From: an uncultured Prevotellaceae bacterium
GTDB taxonomy: Bacteria > Bacteroidota > Bacteroidia > Bacteroidales > Bacteroidaceae
Assembly (NCBI GenBank): GCA_902762565.1
Contig: CACWOS010000056.1
Coordinates: 1-42,183, forward strand
Length of the DNA: 42,183 nt
Reading direction: 5' to 3'
The position numbers were made by a program, and so were the translations under genes. Position 1 is the first letter of the stretch; every line of letters begins with the position of its first letter. The notes under the pieces were generated by a model that ran no database searches, was not told where the DNA came from, and worked only from the letters and a program-made list of their open reading frames with translations. Positions 14,796 to 21,727 of the stretch are shown in pieces.

Positions 14796-14859
14796 CGTGC
14801 AAAGATACACATTTTTTCTTAATTCTTAACCCCTAACTCTTAATTATTTCGTATCTTTG
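14796..14859. promoter_or_regulatory. Divergent promoter cassette, copy B
   Basis: A 64-bp block matching 11557-11620 at 59 positions. TATCTTTG on the minus strand (plus 14800-14807) faces the nitroreductase run; TATCTTTG on the plus strand (14852-14859) faces the FemAB-like gene and ends only 4 nt before its ATG. Confidence 0.7.
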
Positions 14860-14863
14860 TCGC

Positions 14864-15814
14864 ATGAAAGTCACGATTTACCAACATACTGACGCTCTAC
14901 CAGAACTCACGACGGGCAATTTCTTCCACAGTCGCGAGTATATGGCGGTATGCGAGCAAACCCCTCGCCTCAAGCCCTATATGGCCGTGGTCACCAATGA
15001 TGAGGGTAACGTCGTGGCTCATCTGTTAGCTCTCATGCGTATTCGCGGGTCGTTTCTCCCACCTTATCTTTATACGCATGTGCGTATCTATGGGGACAAC
15101 GGTTGCAGCACAGAGCATTTCGACATGATGCTCAAGTCGCTCACACGTCTGCTACAAAACCGCACGCTCTATATCGAGATTAGTGACCTTCGTGAAAAGA
15201 TGTTCGGCTATCGTGAATTGCGCCATCAGGGCTACTTCCCCGTACGTTGGATGAACATCCATAACTCGCTACATTCACGTACACCTGAAGAACGCATCAC
15301 TGAGCAGCAACTCCAACACATCATGCATGCCCAACAGCGTGGCGTCATCACAAAACCCGTTGAAACCACCGATGAATTCACGGCTTTTTCGAAGCTGCTA
15401 CACAGTCATCACTGGTTCAAACCCAAGCGTTACATCCCTCACGAAACGTTCTTTCGAGAGATGCAACAACGCGGCCTGTGCCAGATTCTGATCACCAAGT
15501 ACCACCATCACGTCATCGGCACTTCGGTTACTGTATTCTCTGATGGTGACGCCTACCTTTGGTATTCTGCCTCGCGACGTAAGAGCTATGCCCCATTCCA
15601 TCCTAATGCCGTCACCATGTGGGCTACTATCAAGGCTGCCCATGCCGCTGGCTATCAACACATCCGTTTCATGGATGTCGGACTGCCTTTCCGTCGCAAT
15701 CCCTATCGCGATTTCATACTCCGCTTCGGTGGCAAGGAGGCTTCTACCTACCGTTGGTTCCGCATTTCCATCCGCTGGGTCAACCGTCTGGCCTCATGGC
15801 TTTGGCGAGAATAA
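14864..15814 (+). CDS. FemAB/GNAT-like acyltransferase
   Basis: A 316-aa soluble protein. The start segment NFFHSREYMAVCEQTPRLKP, a central YLYTHVRIYGDN strand region, and the C-terminal ITKYHHHVIGTSVTVFSDGD, AYLWYSASRRKSYAPFHPNA, then AAGYQHIRFMDVGLPF match the double-GNAT layout of FemAB-type or BioF2-like acetyltransferases. Such proteins transfer aminoacyl or acyl groups, for example to peptidoglycan or lipid precursors; here the substrate is unknown. The ATG lies 5 nt after the -7 box, so the mRNA is probably leaderless; the next in-frame Met (codon 27) would remove part of the conserved opening. Ends before a strong hairpin shared with nqrF. Confidence 0.75.
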   Translation: MKVTIYQHTDALPELTTGNFFHSREYMAVCEQTPRLKPYMAVVTNDEGNVVAHLLALMRIRGSFLPPYLYTHVRIYGDNGCSTEHFDMMLKSLTRLLQNRTLYIEISDLREKMFGYRELRHQGYFPVRWMNIHNSLHSRTPEERITEQQLQHIMHAQQRGVITKPVETTDEFTAFSKLLHSHHWFKPKRYIPHETFFREMQQRGLCQILITKYHHHVIGTSVTVFSDGDAYLWYSASRRKSYAPFHPNAVTMWATIKAAHAAGYQHIRFMDVGLPFRRNPYRDFILRFGGKEASTYRWFRISIRWVNRLASWLWRE

Positions 15815-15818
15815 GCCA

Positions 15819-15893
15819 AAGGCCGTTCCGCACGTAGCAGAAGGGCCTTCCGCACGTAGCAAAAAGGCCTTCCGCTACGTGCGGAAGGCCCTT
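15819..15893. terminator. Bidirectional terminator with repeated arms
   Basis: AAGGGCCTTCCGCACGTAGC (15841-15860) pairs perfectly over 20 bp with 15874-15893, loop 13 nt. A near copy of the left arm lies at 15819-15838. A third version forms a tighter hairpin, GGCCTTCCGC (15866-15875) with GCGGAAGGCC (15881-15890) around TACGT. The long and tight hairpins share bases and exclude one another. It separates the convergent FemAB-like and nqrF genes. Confidence 0.85.
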
Positions 15894-15915
15894 TAACTTG
15901 CTTTGGCTGTTTTGT

Positions 15916-17058
15916 TTATCCTCCGAAGTTATCGTACATGATGCTTTCGGGATCTACGCCGAGCGAGTCGAGCATAGAGACGACGGCCTTCGACATGGGG
16001 CCAGGGCCGCACATGTAGTACTCGATATCCTCGGGAGCCTCGTGGTCCTTCAGATAGGTGTTCAGCATTACCTGGTGTACAAAACCTGGAGTGTACTTTA
16101 CGCCAGCTGCATCGGCTGCAGGGTCTGGACGGTCGAGGGCCAGATGGAAGTGGAAGTTGGGGAACTCCTTCTCCAAGCCGAGGAAGTCCTCCAGATAGAA
16201 CACCTCGTTCAGCGCGCGAGCACCATAGAAGTAGTGCATCTCGCGATCGGTCATGATCACCTTGTCGCCTGGTTTCAGCGAGAAGATGTACGACGAAGCG
16301 ATACCCGGGTTGACATCCATGAAACCGCTCTTGTCGGCCTTGAACGGAGGCGTAGCGATACGAACGGTCAGCATGAACACATCACCCTCGGCAGGATAGT
16401 TGGCCATAGAGTAAGCGCGGATAGTGTCCTCGGGGTTCTTACACTTGAGTGGGAACAATCCGAACTTCTCCCAGCTGGGCAGATACTCATCGCCAATGAG
16501 GCTCTTGTCGATATCCTTATCGTAGTCGATGCAATCGAACTTAGGAATCTTAATCTGGGCATACGATCCAGGCAGGAAGTCCATGTGTTCGCCAGCAGGC
16601 AGCTGCACCTTGAACTCCTTGATGAAGGTAGCCACGTTCTTGTTAGAGATAACGGTACACTCGTACTCTTTAACACCCAGGATAGATTCATCGACGTGAA
16701 TCTTCAGGTCGCCCTTTACCTTGCACTGGCAACCCAGACGCCAATGGTCCTTGATCTGCTTACGGGTAAAATGAGGCTTCTCTGAATCGAGGATTTCTCC
16801 CCCACCCTCTAAGACCTGAACCTTACACTGTCCGCAACTAGCCTTACCGCCACAAGCTGAAGGCAGGAAAATGCCGTTCTGGTTGAGGGTAGCCATCAGG
16901 TTGTTGCCCTGAGGGACGTTGAGCACCTTATCGCCGTTAACTGTAATATTCACATTACCGCTGGGGCTGAGATACTTCTTAGCCACCAACAGGATAATCA
17001 CCAGCAGGATGATTACCGCGAGGAAAACCCCTATACTATATGCTATAAACTGAGCCAT
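15916..17058 (-). CDS. nqrF: Na+-NQR subunit F, with internal in-frame gap
   Basis: NqrF is the NADH-oxidising entry subunit of the sodium-pumping NADH:quinone reductase. A membrane helix (about 5-26) is followed by the 2Fe-2S ferredoxin domain with C69, C75, C78 and C110, the FAD-binding motif RAYS (214-217), and the C-terminal YYMCGPGPM and DNFGG end. The usual NADH-binding part between the FAD domain and WYGAR is missing: the chain runs SLKPGDKVIM directly into TDREMHYFYGAR at residues 269/270 (plus 16251/16252). Known NqrF proteins have about 40 residues here, including the GGGAGMAP motif, and are longer (Vibrio cholerae about 408 aa against 380 here). The reading frame is otherwise intact. 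Either a real deletion that would impair NADH oxidation or an assembly error. Last gene of the nqr operon. Confidence 0.9.
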   Translation of the reverse strand: MAQFIAYSIGVFLAVIILLVIILLVAKKYLSPSGNVNITVNGDKVLNVPQGNNLMATLNQNGIFLPSACGGKASCGQCKVQVLEGGGEILDSEKPHFTRKQIKDHWRLGCQCKVKGDLKIHVDESILGVKEYECTVISNKNVATFIKEFKVQLPAGEHMDFLPGSYAQIKIPKFDCIDYDKDIDKSLIGDEYLPSWEKFGLFPLKCKNPEDTIRAYSMANYPAEGDVFMLTVRIATPPFKADKSGFMDVNPGIASSYIFSLKPGDKVIMTDREMHYFYGARALNEVFYLEDFLGLEKEFPNFHFHLALDRPDPAADAAGVKYTPGFVHQVMLNTYLKDHEAPEDIEYYMCGPGPMSKAVVSMLDSLGVDPESIMYDNFGG

Positions 17059-17060
17059 AT

Positions 17061-17091
17061 TTTTACTTTTTTACCTTTTTACTTTTTTACC
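17061..17091. repeat. Two tandem 15/16-bp copies between nqrE and nqrF
   Basis: TTTTACTTTTTTACC occurs at 17061-17075 and, with one extra T, at 17076-17091. The reverse-complement word GTAAAAAGGTAAAAA also fills the gap between the GH32 and permease genes (40852-40882). Confidence 0.75.
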
Positions 17092-17092
17092 T

Positions 17093-17719
17093 TTATATGT
17101 TCAGTCCAGAGAAACACATCATCGCCATAGCCATGAGGCCCACGGTGATAAACACGATGCCGAGGCCCTGCAGAGGCTTGGGCACATCCGAGTATTGCAT
17201 CTTTTCGCGGATGGCACCCATAGCCACGATGGCCAGTGCCCAACCGATACCGGAGCCGAAGCCATAGACGATGGCATCCCAAACGCTGGTGATGGCCTGC
17301 GAATTGGTGGGGTCCATCAGGATGCGCTGCTGCATGAACAGCGAAGCACCCATGATAGCGCAGTTTACGGCAATCAGAGGCAGGAAGATACCCAGCGCTG
17401 CATAGAGCGATGGTGAGTACTTCTCGACCGTCATCTCAACCAGCTGCACCATACCGGCAATAACAGCGATGAAGAGGATGAACGACAGGTAGCTGAGGTC
17501 GACACCCTCAACGAGGCAGTCGGGGCCCAGCACCTTGGTCTGCAACAGATAGTTAACAGGAACGGTAACGGTGAGTACGAAGGTCACGGCGAGACCGAGT
17601 CCCAGCGAAGTCTTCACAGTCTTCGACACAGCCAAGTAAGAGCACATGCCGAGAAAGAAGGCGAAGATCATATTGTCGACAAAAATCGACCTGAATAGTA
17701 ATGATATTGCGTGTTCCAT
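17093..17719 (-). CDS. nqrE: Na+-NQR subunit E
   Basis: A 208-aa integral membrane subunit of Na+-translocating NADH:quinone oxidoreductase. It opens [20 protein letters not shown] and has six hydrophobic segments with the family hallmarks [31 protein letters not shown] and [20 protein letters not shown]. In the enzyme NqrD and NqrE form a symmetric pair that holds an Fe centre through conserved cysteines; C26 in GMCSY and a later C in AVNCAIMG fit. 3 bp after nqrD. Full length. Confidence 0.95.
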   Translation of the reverse strand: MEHAISLLFRSIFVDNMIFAFFLGMCSYLAVSKTVKTSLGLGLAVTFVLTVTVPVNYLLQTKVLGPDCLVEGVDLSYLSFILFIAVIAGMVQLVEMTVEKYSPSLYAALGIFLPLIAVNCAIMGASLFMQQRILMDPTNSQAITSVWDAIVYGFGSGIGWALAIVAMGAIREKMQYSDVPKPLQGLGIVFITVGLMAMAMMCFSGLNI

Positions 17720-17722
17720 ATC

Positions 17723-18346
17723 TTATTTCTCCTTATAAAAATATGCACGATGAACCCAAATCACACATCCCACGAGAATCAGCGCCATAGCTGGCATCGT
17801 CATCATACCGTTGTTTACGTAACCGAAGTCGTAGCAGGCATCGGGAATAATCTGGAAGCCCAGCAAAGAACCACGTCCGAGAAGTTCACGAACGGCACCA
17901 ACGATGACCAGAATCATAGCGTAACCTAAGCCGTTACCTACACCGTCGAGGAACGAAGGCCAAGGCTTATTCTGCATAGCGAACGCCTCGAGGCGACCCA
18001 TCAGGATACAGTTGGTGATAATCAGACCGACATACACAGAGAGCTGAACGCTGACGTCGTAGGCGAAAGCCTTCAGAATCTGAGAAACGATAGTTACCAG
18101 TGCAGCCACAACCACCAGCTGAACCACAATACGAATGCGGTTAGGGATAGTGTTGCGGATGATTGAGATAATAACGTTAGAGAATGCGGTAATCACAGTA
18201 ACGGCGAGTCCCATTACGATAGCAGGCTTCAACTGAGACGTCACAGCCAGCGCCGAGCAGATGCCAAGCACCTGTCCGAGAATGGGGTGGTCGAGGTTTA
18301 ATGGGTTTGTAAAAACCTCCTTATTTTGTTTACTGAATAATGCCAT
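17723..18346 (-). CDS. nqrD: Na+-NQR subunit D
   Basis: A 207-aa membrane protein, homologous to NqrE in fold. It has six hydrophobic segments, the first Cys in LGICSALAVTSQLKPAIVMG and the second in IITNCILMGRLEAFAM, which match the inter-subunit Fe-binding cysteines of NqrD. DGVGNGLGYAMILVIVGAVR and RELLGRG are standard family blocks. 3 bp separate it from nqrC upstream and from nqrE downstream. Full length for the family. Confidence 0.95.
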   Translation of the reverse strand: MALFSKQNKEVFTNPLNLDHPILGQVLGICSALAVTSQLKPAIVMGLAVTVITAFSNVIISIIRNTIPNRIRIVVQLVVVAALVTIVSQILKAFAYDVSVQLSVYVGLIITNCILMGRLEAFAMQNKPWPSFLDGVGNGLGYAMILVIVGAVRELLGRGSLLGFQIIPDACYDFGYVNNGMMTMPAMALILVGCVIWVHRAYFYKEK

Positions 18347-18349
18347 AGT

Positions 18350-18964
18350 TTACTCCTCCTCTGCATTTGGTTTAACATTCTTCAGACCGTCCTTCAGCAT
18401 GGCGTCAACACCATTCGAAGTAAGGGTAGCACCTGTTACACAGTCAACCTGAGTAGCGGGGTTCTCAACCTTCTTAACTACTGAGAGTACTACGTTGCCC
18501 TGCTCGTCCCAGATTTGCTTGCCGATGAACTTCTCCTGCCAAGCCTGTGAGTCCTTGATTTCGGCACCCAGACCGGCGGTCTCGCCCTCGTGGTTGAAGT
18601 ATGCGCCGTAAACCTTGCCCTCTGGATCGATAGCAAGATAACCGCTGATACCGCCCCAAAGGCCCATACCCTTCAGGCTAACTACCTTAACAGCCTTGCC
18701 GTCAATCTCACATGCGTAGATCTTCTGGCCGTCCTGCTCCTGCTCGTTCTTCACCACCTCAGCATACTTGGCTTCAGCCTCAGCGCCGTCGAGGTCGCGA
18801 ATGTTGAGCGAGTAGAGAATCTGTTTCTTCACATCGAGAGCCACGTTAGCATCCTGCATGGGCTTCAAAGCCTGATAGACGAAAGCCAGCAGGAAAGCCA
18901 CGATGACTACGAGTATCGCGCTATATATAATAATGTACGCGTTAGAGTTTGTATTCAGTTTCAT
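18350..18964 (-). CDS. nqrC: Na+-NQR subunit C, covalent FMN carrier
   Basis: A 204-aa protein with one N-terminal membrane helix (about 9-31) and a periplasmic FMN-binding domain. The flavinylation motif reads DCVTGATLTS with T180 as the expected threonine that receives FMN through a phosphoester bond by ApbE. GMGLWGGISGYLAID and ETAGLGAEI are further family blocks. It is shorter than the Vibrio protein (about 257 aa); part of that is normal for Bacteroidetes, and I cannot tell whether residues are missing around 72-80. It overlaps nqrB by 4 bp. Confidence 0.92.
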   Translation of the reverse strand: MKLNTNSNAYIIIYSAILVVIVAFLLAFVYQALKPMQDANVALDVKKQILYSLNIRDLDGAEAEAKYAEVVKNEQEQDGQKIYACEIDGKAVKVVSLKGMGLWGGISGYLAIDPEGKVYGAYFNHEGETAGLGAEIKDSQAWQEKFIGKQIWDEQGNVVLSVVKKVENPATQVDCVTGATLTSNGVDAMLKDGLKNVKPNAEEE

Positions 18965-20121
18965 TTGGTACCTCCTCTCTTTAAACGTTTCGAGATATTG
19001 CGCTCAACGATGAAGTGGTCAATCGTCGGAGCAAACATATTACCAAAGAAGATGGCAAGCATCATACCCTCAGGATAGCCGGCATTCATCACACGGATGA
19101 TGATAGCCATAGCACCAATCAGGAATCCGTAGATGTACTGACCGGTAGTGGTGCGGCAAGAGGTAACAGGGTCGGTAGCCATAAACACAGCACCGAAAGC
19201 GAAGCCACCCATGAGGAAATGGTGCCACCAAGTCATGCCCTGACCAGTCTGTTCGAACAGCAGGGCGAAGGCGATACCGCCAACGAACACGCTGAGCATT
19301 GTGCGCCAAGAAGCGATGCCCGTCCACAGCAGGATGAAAGCACCGATGGCAATCGCAATGAGCGAGGTCTCACCGATAGAACCAGGGATGAATCCGAGGG
19401 CCATATCCATGATAGAGGCATCGGGAGTGATGTTCTGTGCCAGCTGACCAAGTGGTGTGGCAGCGGTGAAGCCGTCAGGCAGGTCGTTACCCAGACCGAA
19501 GATAGAGTTCTGAGCCACCCAAATGGTGTCACCAGTCATCTTAGACGGATAAGCAAAGAACAGGAACATGCGGGCTGCAACAGCAGGGTTAAAGATATTC
19601 ATACCTGTACCACCGAATATCTCCTTACAGAAGATGACTGAGAATGCGCAGGCCAGCGCCAGCATCCACAGCGGGCAGCCGATAGGAATAATCAACGGGA
19701 TGATGATACCCGATACGAGGTAACCCTCCTGGATTTCCTCACCCTTCCACTGTGCCCAGGCAAACTCGATGCCCAGACCTACGATGTAGCTCACCAGAAT
19801 CTTCGGCAGCACAGCGAGGAAACCGTAGATGAAGATTTCGAAGAACGATGCTGTGGCGAGTGTGCCGGCAGCAGCATAGTTCTGATAGCCGATATTGTAC
19901 ATTCCGAACAGCATGGCGGGCATCAGGGCGATCACCACCATACTCATAATACGCTTCGAGTCGATGGCATCGTGAATATTCACGCCACCAGCCTTCGCTG
20001 TGTCGTTAGGCACATAGAGGAAGGTCTCAAAGCCGTCGAACACCGAGCGGAAGGCATGAAGTTTGCCACCCTCTTCGAAGTTCGGCTTGATCTTATTCAA
20101 ATAATTCCTTAAAAAACTCAT
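18961..20121 (-). CDS. nqrB: Na+-NQR subunit B
   Basis: A 386-aa membrane protein with about ten hydrophobic segments, the main sodium-channel-forming subunit. The covalent FMN attachment site is in DGFTAATPLG with T222 as acceptor. GGTGMNIFNPAVAARMFLFF and FMATDPVTSCRTTTGQYIYG are characteristic. The amphipathic N-terminus (MSFLRNYLNKIKPNFEEGGK) is normal for the subunit. Separated from nqrA by 82 bp carrying a hairpin; overlaps nqrC by 4 bp. Length is usual. Confidence 0.95.
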   Translation of the reverse strand: MSFLRNYLNKIKPNFEEGGKLHAFRSVFDGFETFLYVPNDTAKAGGVNIHDAIDSKRIMSMVVIALMPAMLFGMYNIGYQNYAAAGTLATASFFEIFIYGFLAVLPKILVSYIVGLGIEFAWAQWKGEEIQEGYLVSGIIIPLIIPIGCPLWMLALACAFSVIFCKEIFGGTGMNIFNPAVAARMFLFFAYPSKMTGDTIWVAQNSIFGLGNDLPDGFTAATPLGQLAQNITPDASIMDMALGFIPGSIGETSLIAIAIGAFILLWTGIASWRTMLSVFVGGIAFALLFEQTGQGMTWWHHFLMGGFAFGAVFMATDPVTSCRTTTGQYIYGFLIGAMAIIIRVMNAGYPEGMMLAIFFGNMFAPTIDHFIVERNISKRLKRGGTK

Positions 20122-20138
20122 ATTCTTTTTCTTTGGGG

Positions 20139-20195
20139 CAGCGGACTTTCGCGGACTTTTTCGGACTGTCCGTGTTTGTCCGTGTAAGTCCGCTG
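20139..20195. repeat. Inverted GCGGACT repeats in the nqrA-nqrB gap
   Basis: CAGCGGACTT (20139-20148) is the exact inverse of AAGTCCGCTG (20186-20195). Between them lie further GCGGACTTT and GTCCGTGT words, so several smaller hairpins are possible. It sits inside the operon and may stabilise or process the mRNA or lower downstream expression; no T-run follows on the transcribed strand. Confidence 0.75.
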
Positions 20196-20203
20196 CTAAA
20201 TTA

Positions 20204-21547
20204 TTATGCGTTTTCTTTCCTTAACACATTTAGTCCTTCACGCACGATGCGCTGCAGTTCCAACTTCGAGGAATCCACGAACTCTGCAAGCGCAAAGTCC
20301 TCAGGACTAACCTCATATATACCCAAAGCTTCCTGACGGTCAATGTCGCCAGAGATGATAGCCTTGATGAGGTATTCACCGTAGATATCCATCGGCAGCA
20401 CCTTGTCGTACTCACCACTCATAATCATGTGGCGCTCCCCACCCTTCACACGGGCATCGAGTGCATAGCTCTTCTTGCCACACAGCCAAGAGAAGTAGCT
20501 GCGGTTGACAGAGAACTGCTTGAAACGTGGCAGAATCCAACCCAGCATCTCATCGGCATCGTTACCTTCGGGAATCACGGTGATCTCAGAGGTGTGAGCA
20601 CCCAGGAAACCATCCTTGGTAGTTGGGCGGCCTGTCAGCACATTACCATTGATGATACGAACGCTCTTCGAAGCGTCGTAGCTGTTGCTCAAGAGCGTAG
20701 AGAGCTCTTCGCCCACCAGCATATCCACATAAGCAGGGCTGTTCACCTCGCTTCCGCAGAGCGCAACGCGACGGGTCAGGTTCACCTTGCCCGTATTGAA
20801 CAAACGACCGATGAACAGCACAACTGTTGGGTCGCCGATGGTCCAAACCACCTCGCCCTTGTTGACTGGATCGATGTTGTTCACCTGTACGCCAACGTTG
20901 CCAGCAGGACACTTACCGTCGAAGACATTCACCTCGACATTCTGGTAGTTCTCGAACGACGAGTGAACACCACAGCCCAGATAGGTCTTGGCAATCTTCG
21001 AGAGAGCCGTCAGACCTGTCTGGAAATAAGCCTCCTGACCCTTTACTTCGAAATCGAAGTCGCCAGCCAGTGGTTTATCCCTCAGGGCAGAAACAAAAAT
21101 CGCCTTAGGCTGCGCGCTAGGATTCGTCGATACAGCATAAGGCAACTGATTGATGTAGCCGAAAAGGCCAGCCTCCAACAGTGCGTTAACGACCTGCTCA
21201 CCGCTGAGTTTGCTGACATCCTTCTTACCGAAATCAACGAACTCCTGCTGAGCATCAGCCTCTACCTTGATGCAAAGCACCTTTCTGCGTTCGCCACGCG
21301 CCACTTCGCGGACTGTTCCGCTTACTGGCGAGGCAAACTTCACTTCGGGATACTGCTTGTTAATAAACAAGGCATCCCCGGCCTTGACCTTATCACCCTC
21401 CTTGACAACCACTTTCGGAGTCACTCCCTCGAAATCGTCGGGAACAAGTGCATACTTGCCGTTCGACTTCAACTGAATCAACTTCTCCTCAGCTCGTCCT
21501 TGAAGGTGAATGTCCAAGCCTTTGTGTAACTTGATTACATTTGCCAT
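20204..21547 (-). CDS. nqrA: Na+-NQR subunit A
   Basis: A 447-aa soluble cytoplasmic subunit at the head of the operon. The N-terminal part (IKLHKGLDIHLQGRAEEKLI, then PDDFEGVTPKVVVKEGDKVK, ALFINKQYPEVKFASPVSGT) is the barrel-sandwich region of NqrA; HTSEITVIPEGNDADEMLGW and RQEALGIYEVSPEDFALAEF are typical later blocks. NqrA contributes to quinone access. Length is normal. The six genes run nqrA-B-C-D-E-F, the common order. Confidence 0.95.
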   Translation of the reverse strand: MANVIKLHKGLDIHLQGRAEEKLIQLKSNGKYALVPDDFEGVTPKVVVKEGDKVKAGDALFINKQYPEVKFASPVSGTVREVARGERRKVLCIKVEADAQQEFVDFGKKDVSKLSGEQVVNALLEAGLFGYINQLPYAVSTNPSAQPKAIFVSALRDKPLAGDFDFEVKGQEAYFQTGLTALSKIAKTYLGCGVHSSFENYQNVEVNVFDGKCPAGNVGVQVNNIDPVNKGEVVWTIGDPTVVLFIGRLFNTGKVNLTRRVALCGSEVNSPAYVDMLVGEELSTLLSNSYDASKSVRIINGNVLTGRPTTKDGFLGAHTSEITVIPEGNDADEMLGWILPRFKQFSVNRSYFSWLCGKKSYALDARVKGGERHMIMSGEYDKVLPMDIYGEYLIKAIISGDIDRQEALGIYEVSPEDFALAEFVDSSKLELQRIVREGLNVLRKENA

Positions 21548-21596
21548 GAATAATATCTAAAATGAATTTTGAATAGCTTTCTCTCAATGAATGGTG

Positions 21597-21604
21597 CAAA
21601 ATTA
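21597..21604 (-). promoter_or_regulatory. Promoter of the nqr operon
   Basis: TAATTTTG on the minus strand (plus 21597-21604) lies about 50 bp upstream of the nqrA start, giving a ~43-nt leader. A -33 TTTG is present only at a long spacing (23 nt). Confidence 0.5.
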
Positions 21605-21669
21605 CTAAAAAAAAGACACAAAGAACGCAAAAAACCAACGAAAAATACCTTTTTCCGAACTTTTTAGTG

Positions 21670-21677
21670 TAATTTTG
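21670..21677 (+). promoter_or_regulatory. Promoter -7 box of tamB
   Basis: TAATTTTG on the plus strand, about 50 bp before the TTG start of tamB. It lies back to back with the nqr promoter. Confidence 0.45.
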
Positions 21678-21727
21678 TAGCAAATTTCCAGCAGGACAAA
21701 AAGTTTTGCTATCTCGATTTATCAGTT

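Noticed and set aside
15898-16785. 295-aa plus-strand frame
   Set aside because: Antisense shadow of nqrF caused by codon bias.
18350-18964. Deletion in NqrC similar to that in NqrF
   Set aside because: The protein is shorter than the Vibrio form, but Bacteroidetes NqrC is variable in this region and no abrupt junction is visible.
20429-21529. 366-aa plus-strand frame
   Set aside because: Antisense shadow of nqrA; no promoter or family signature.
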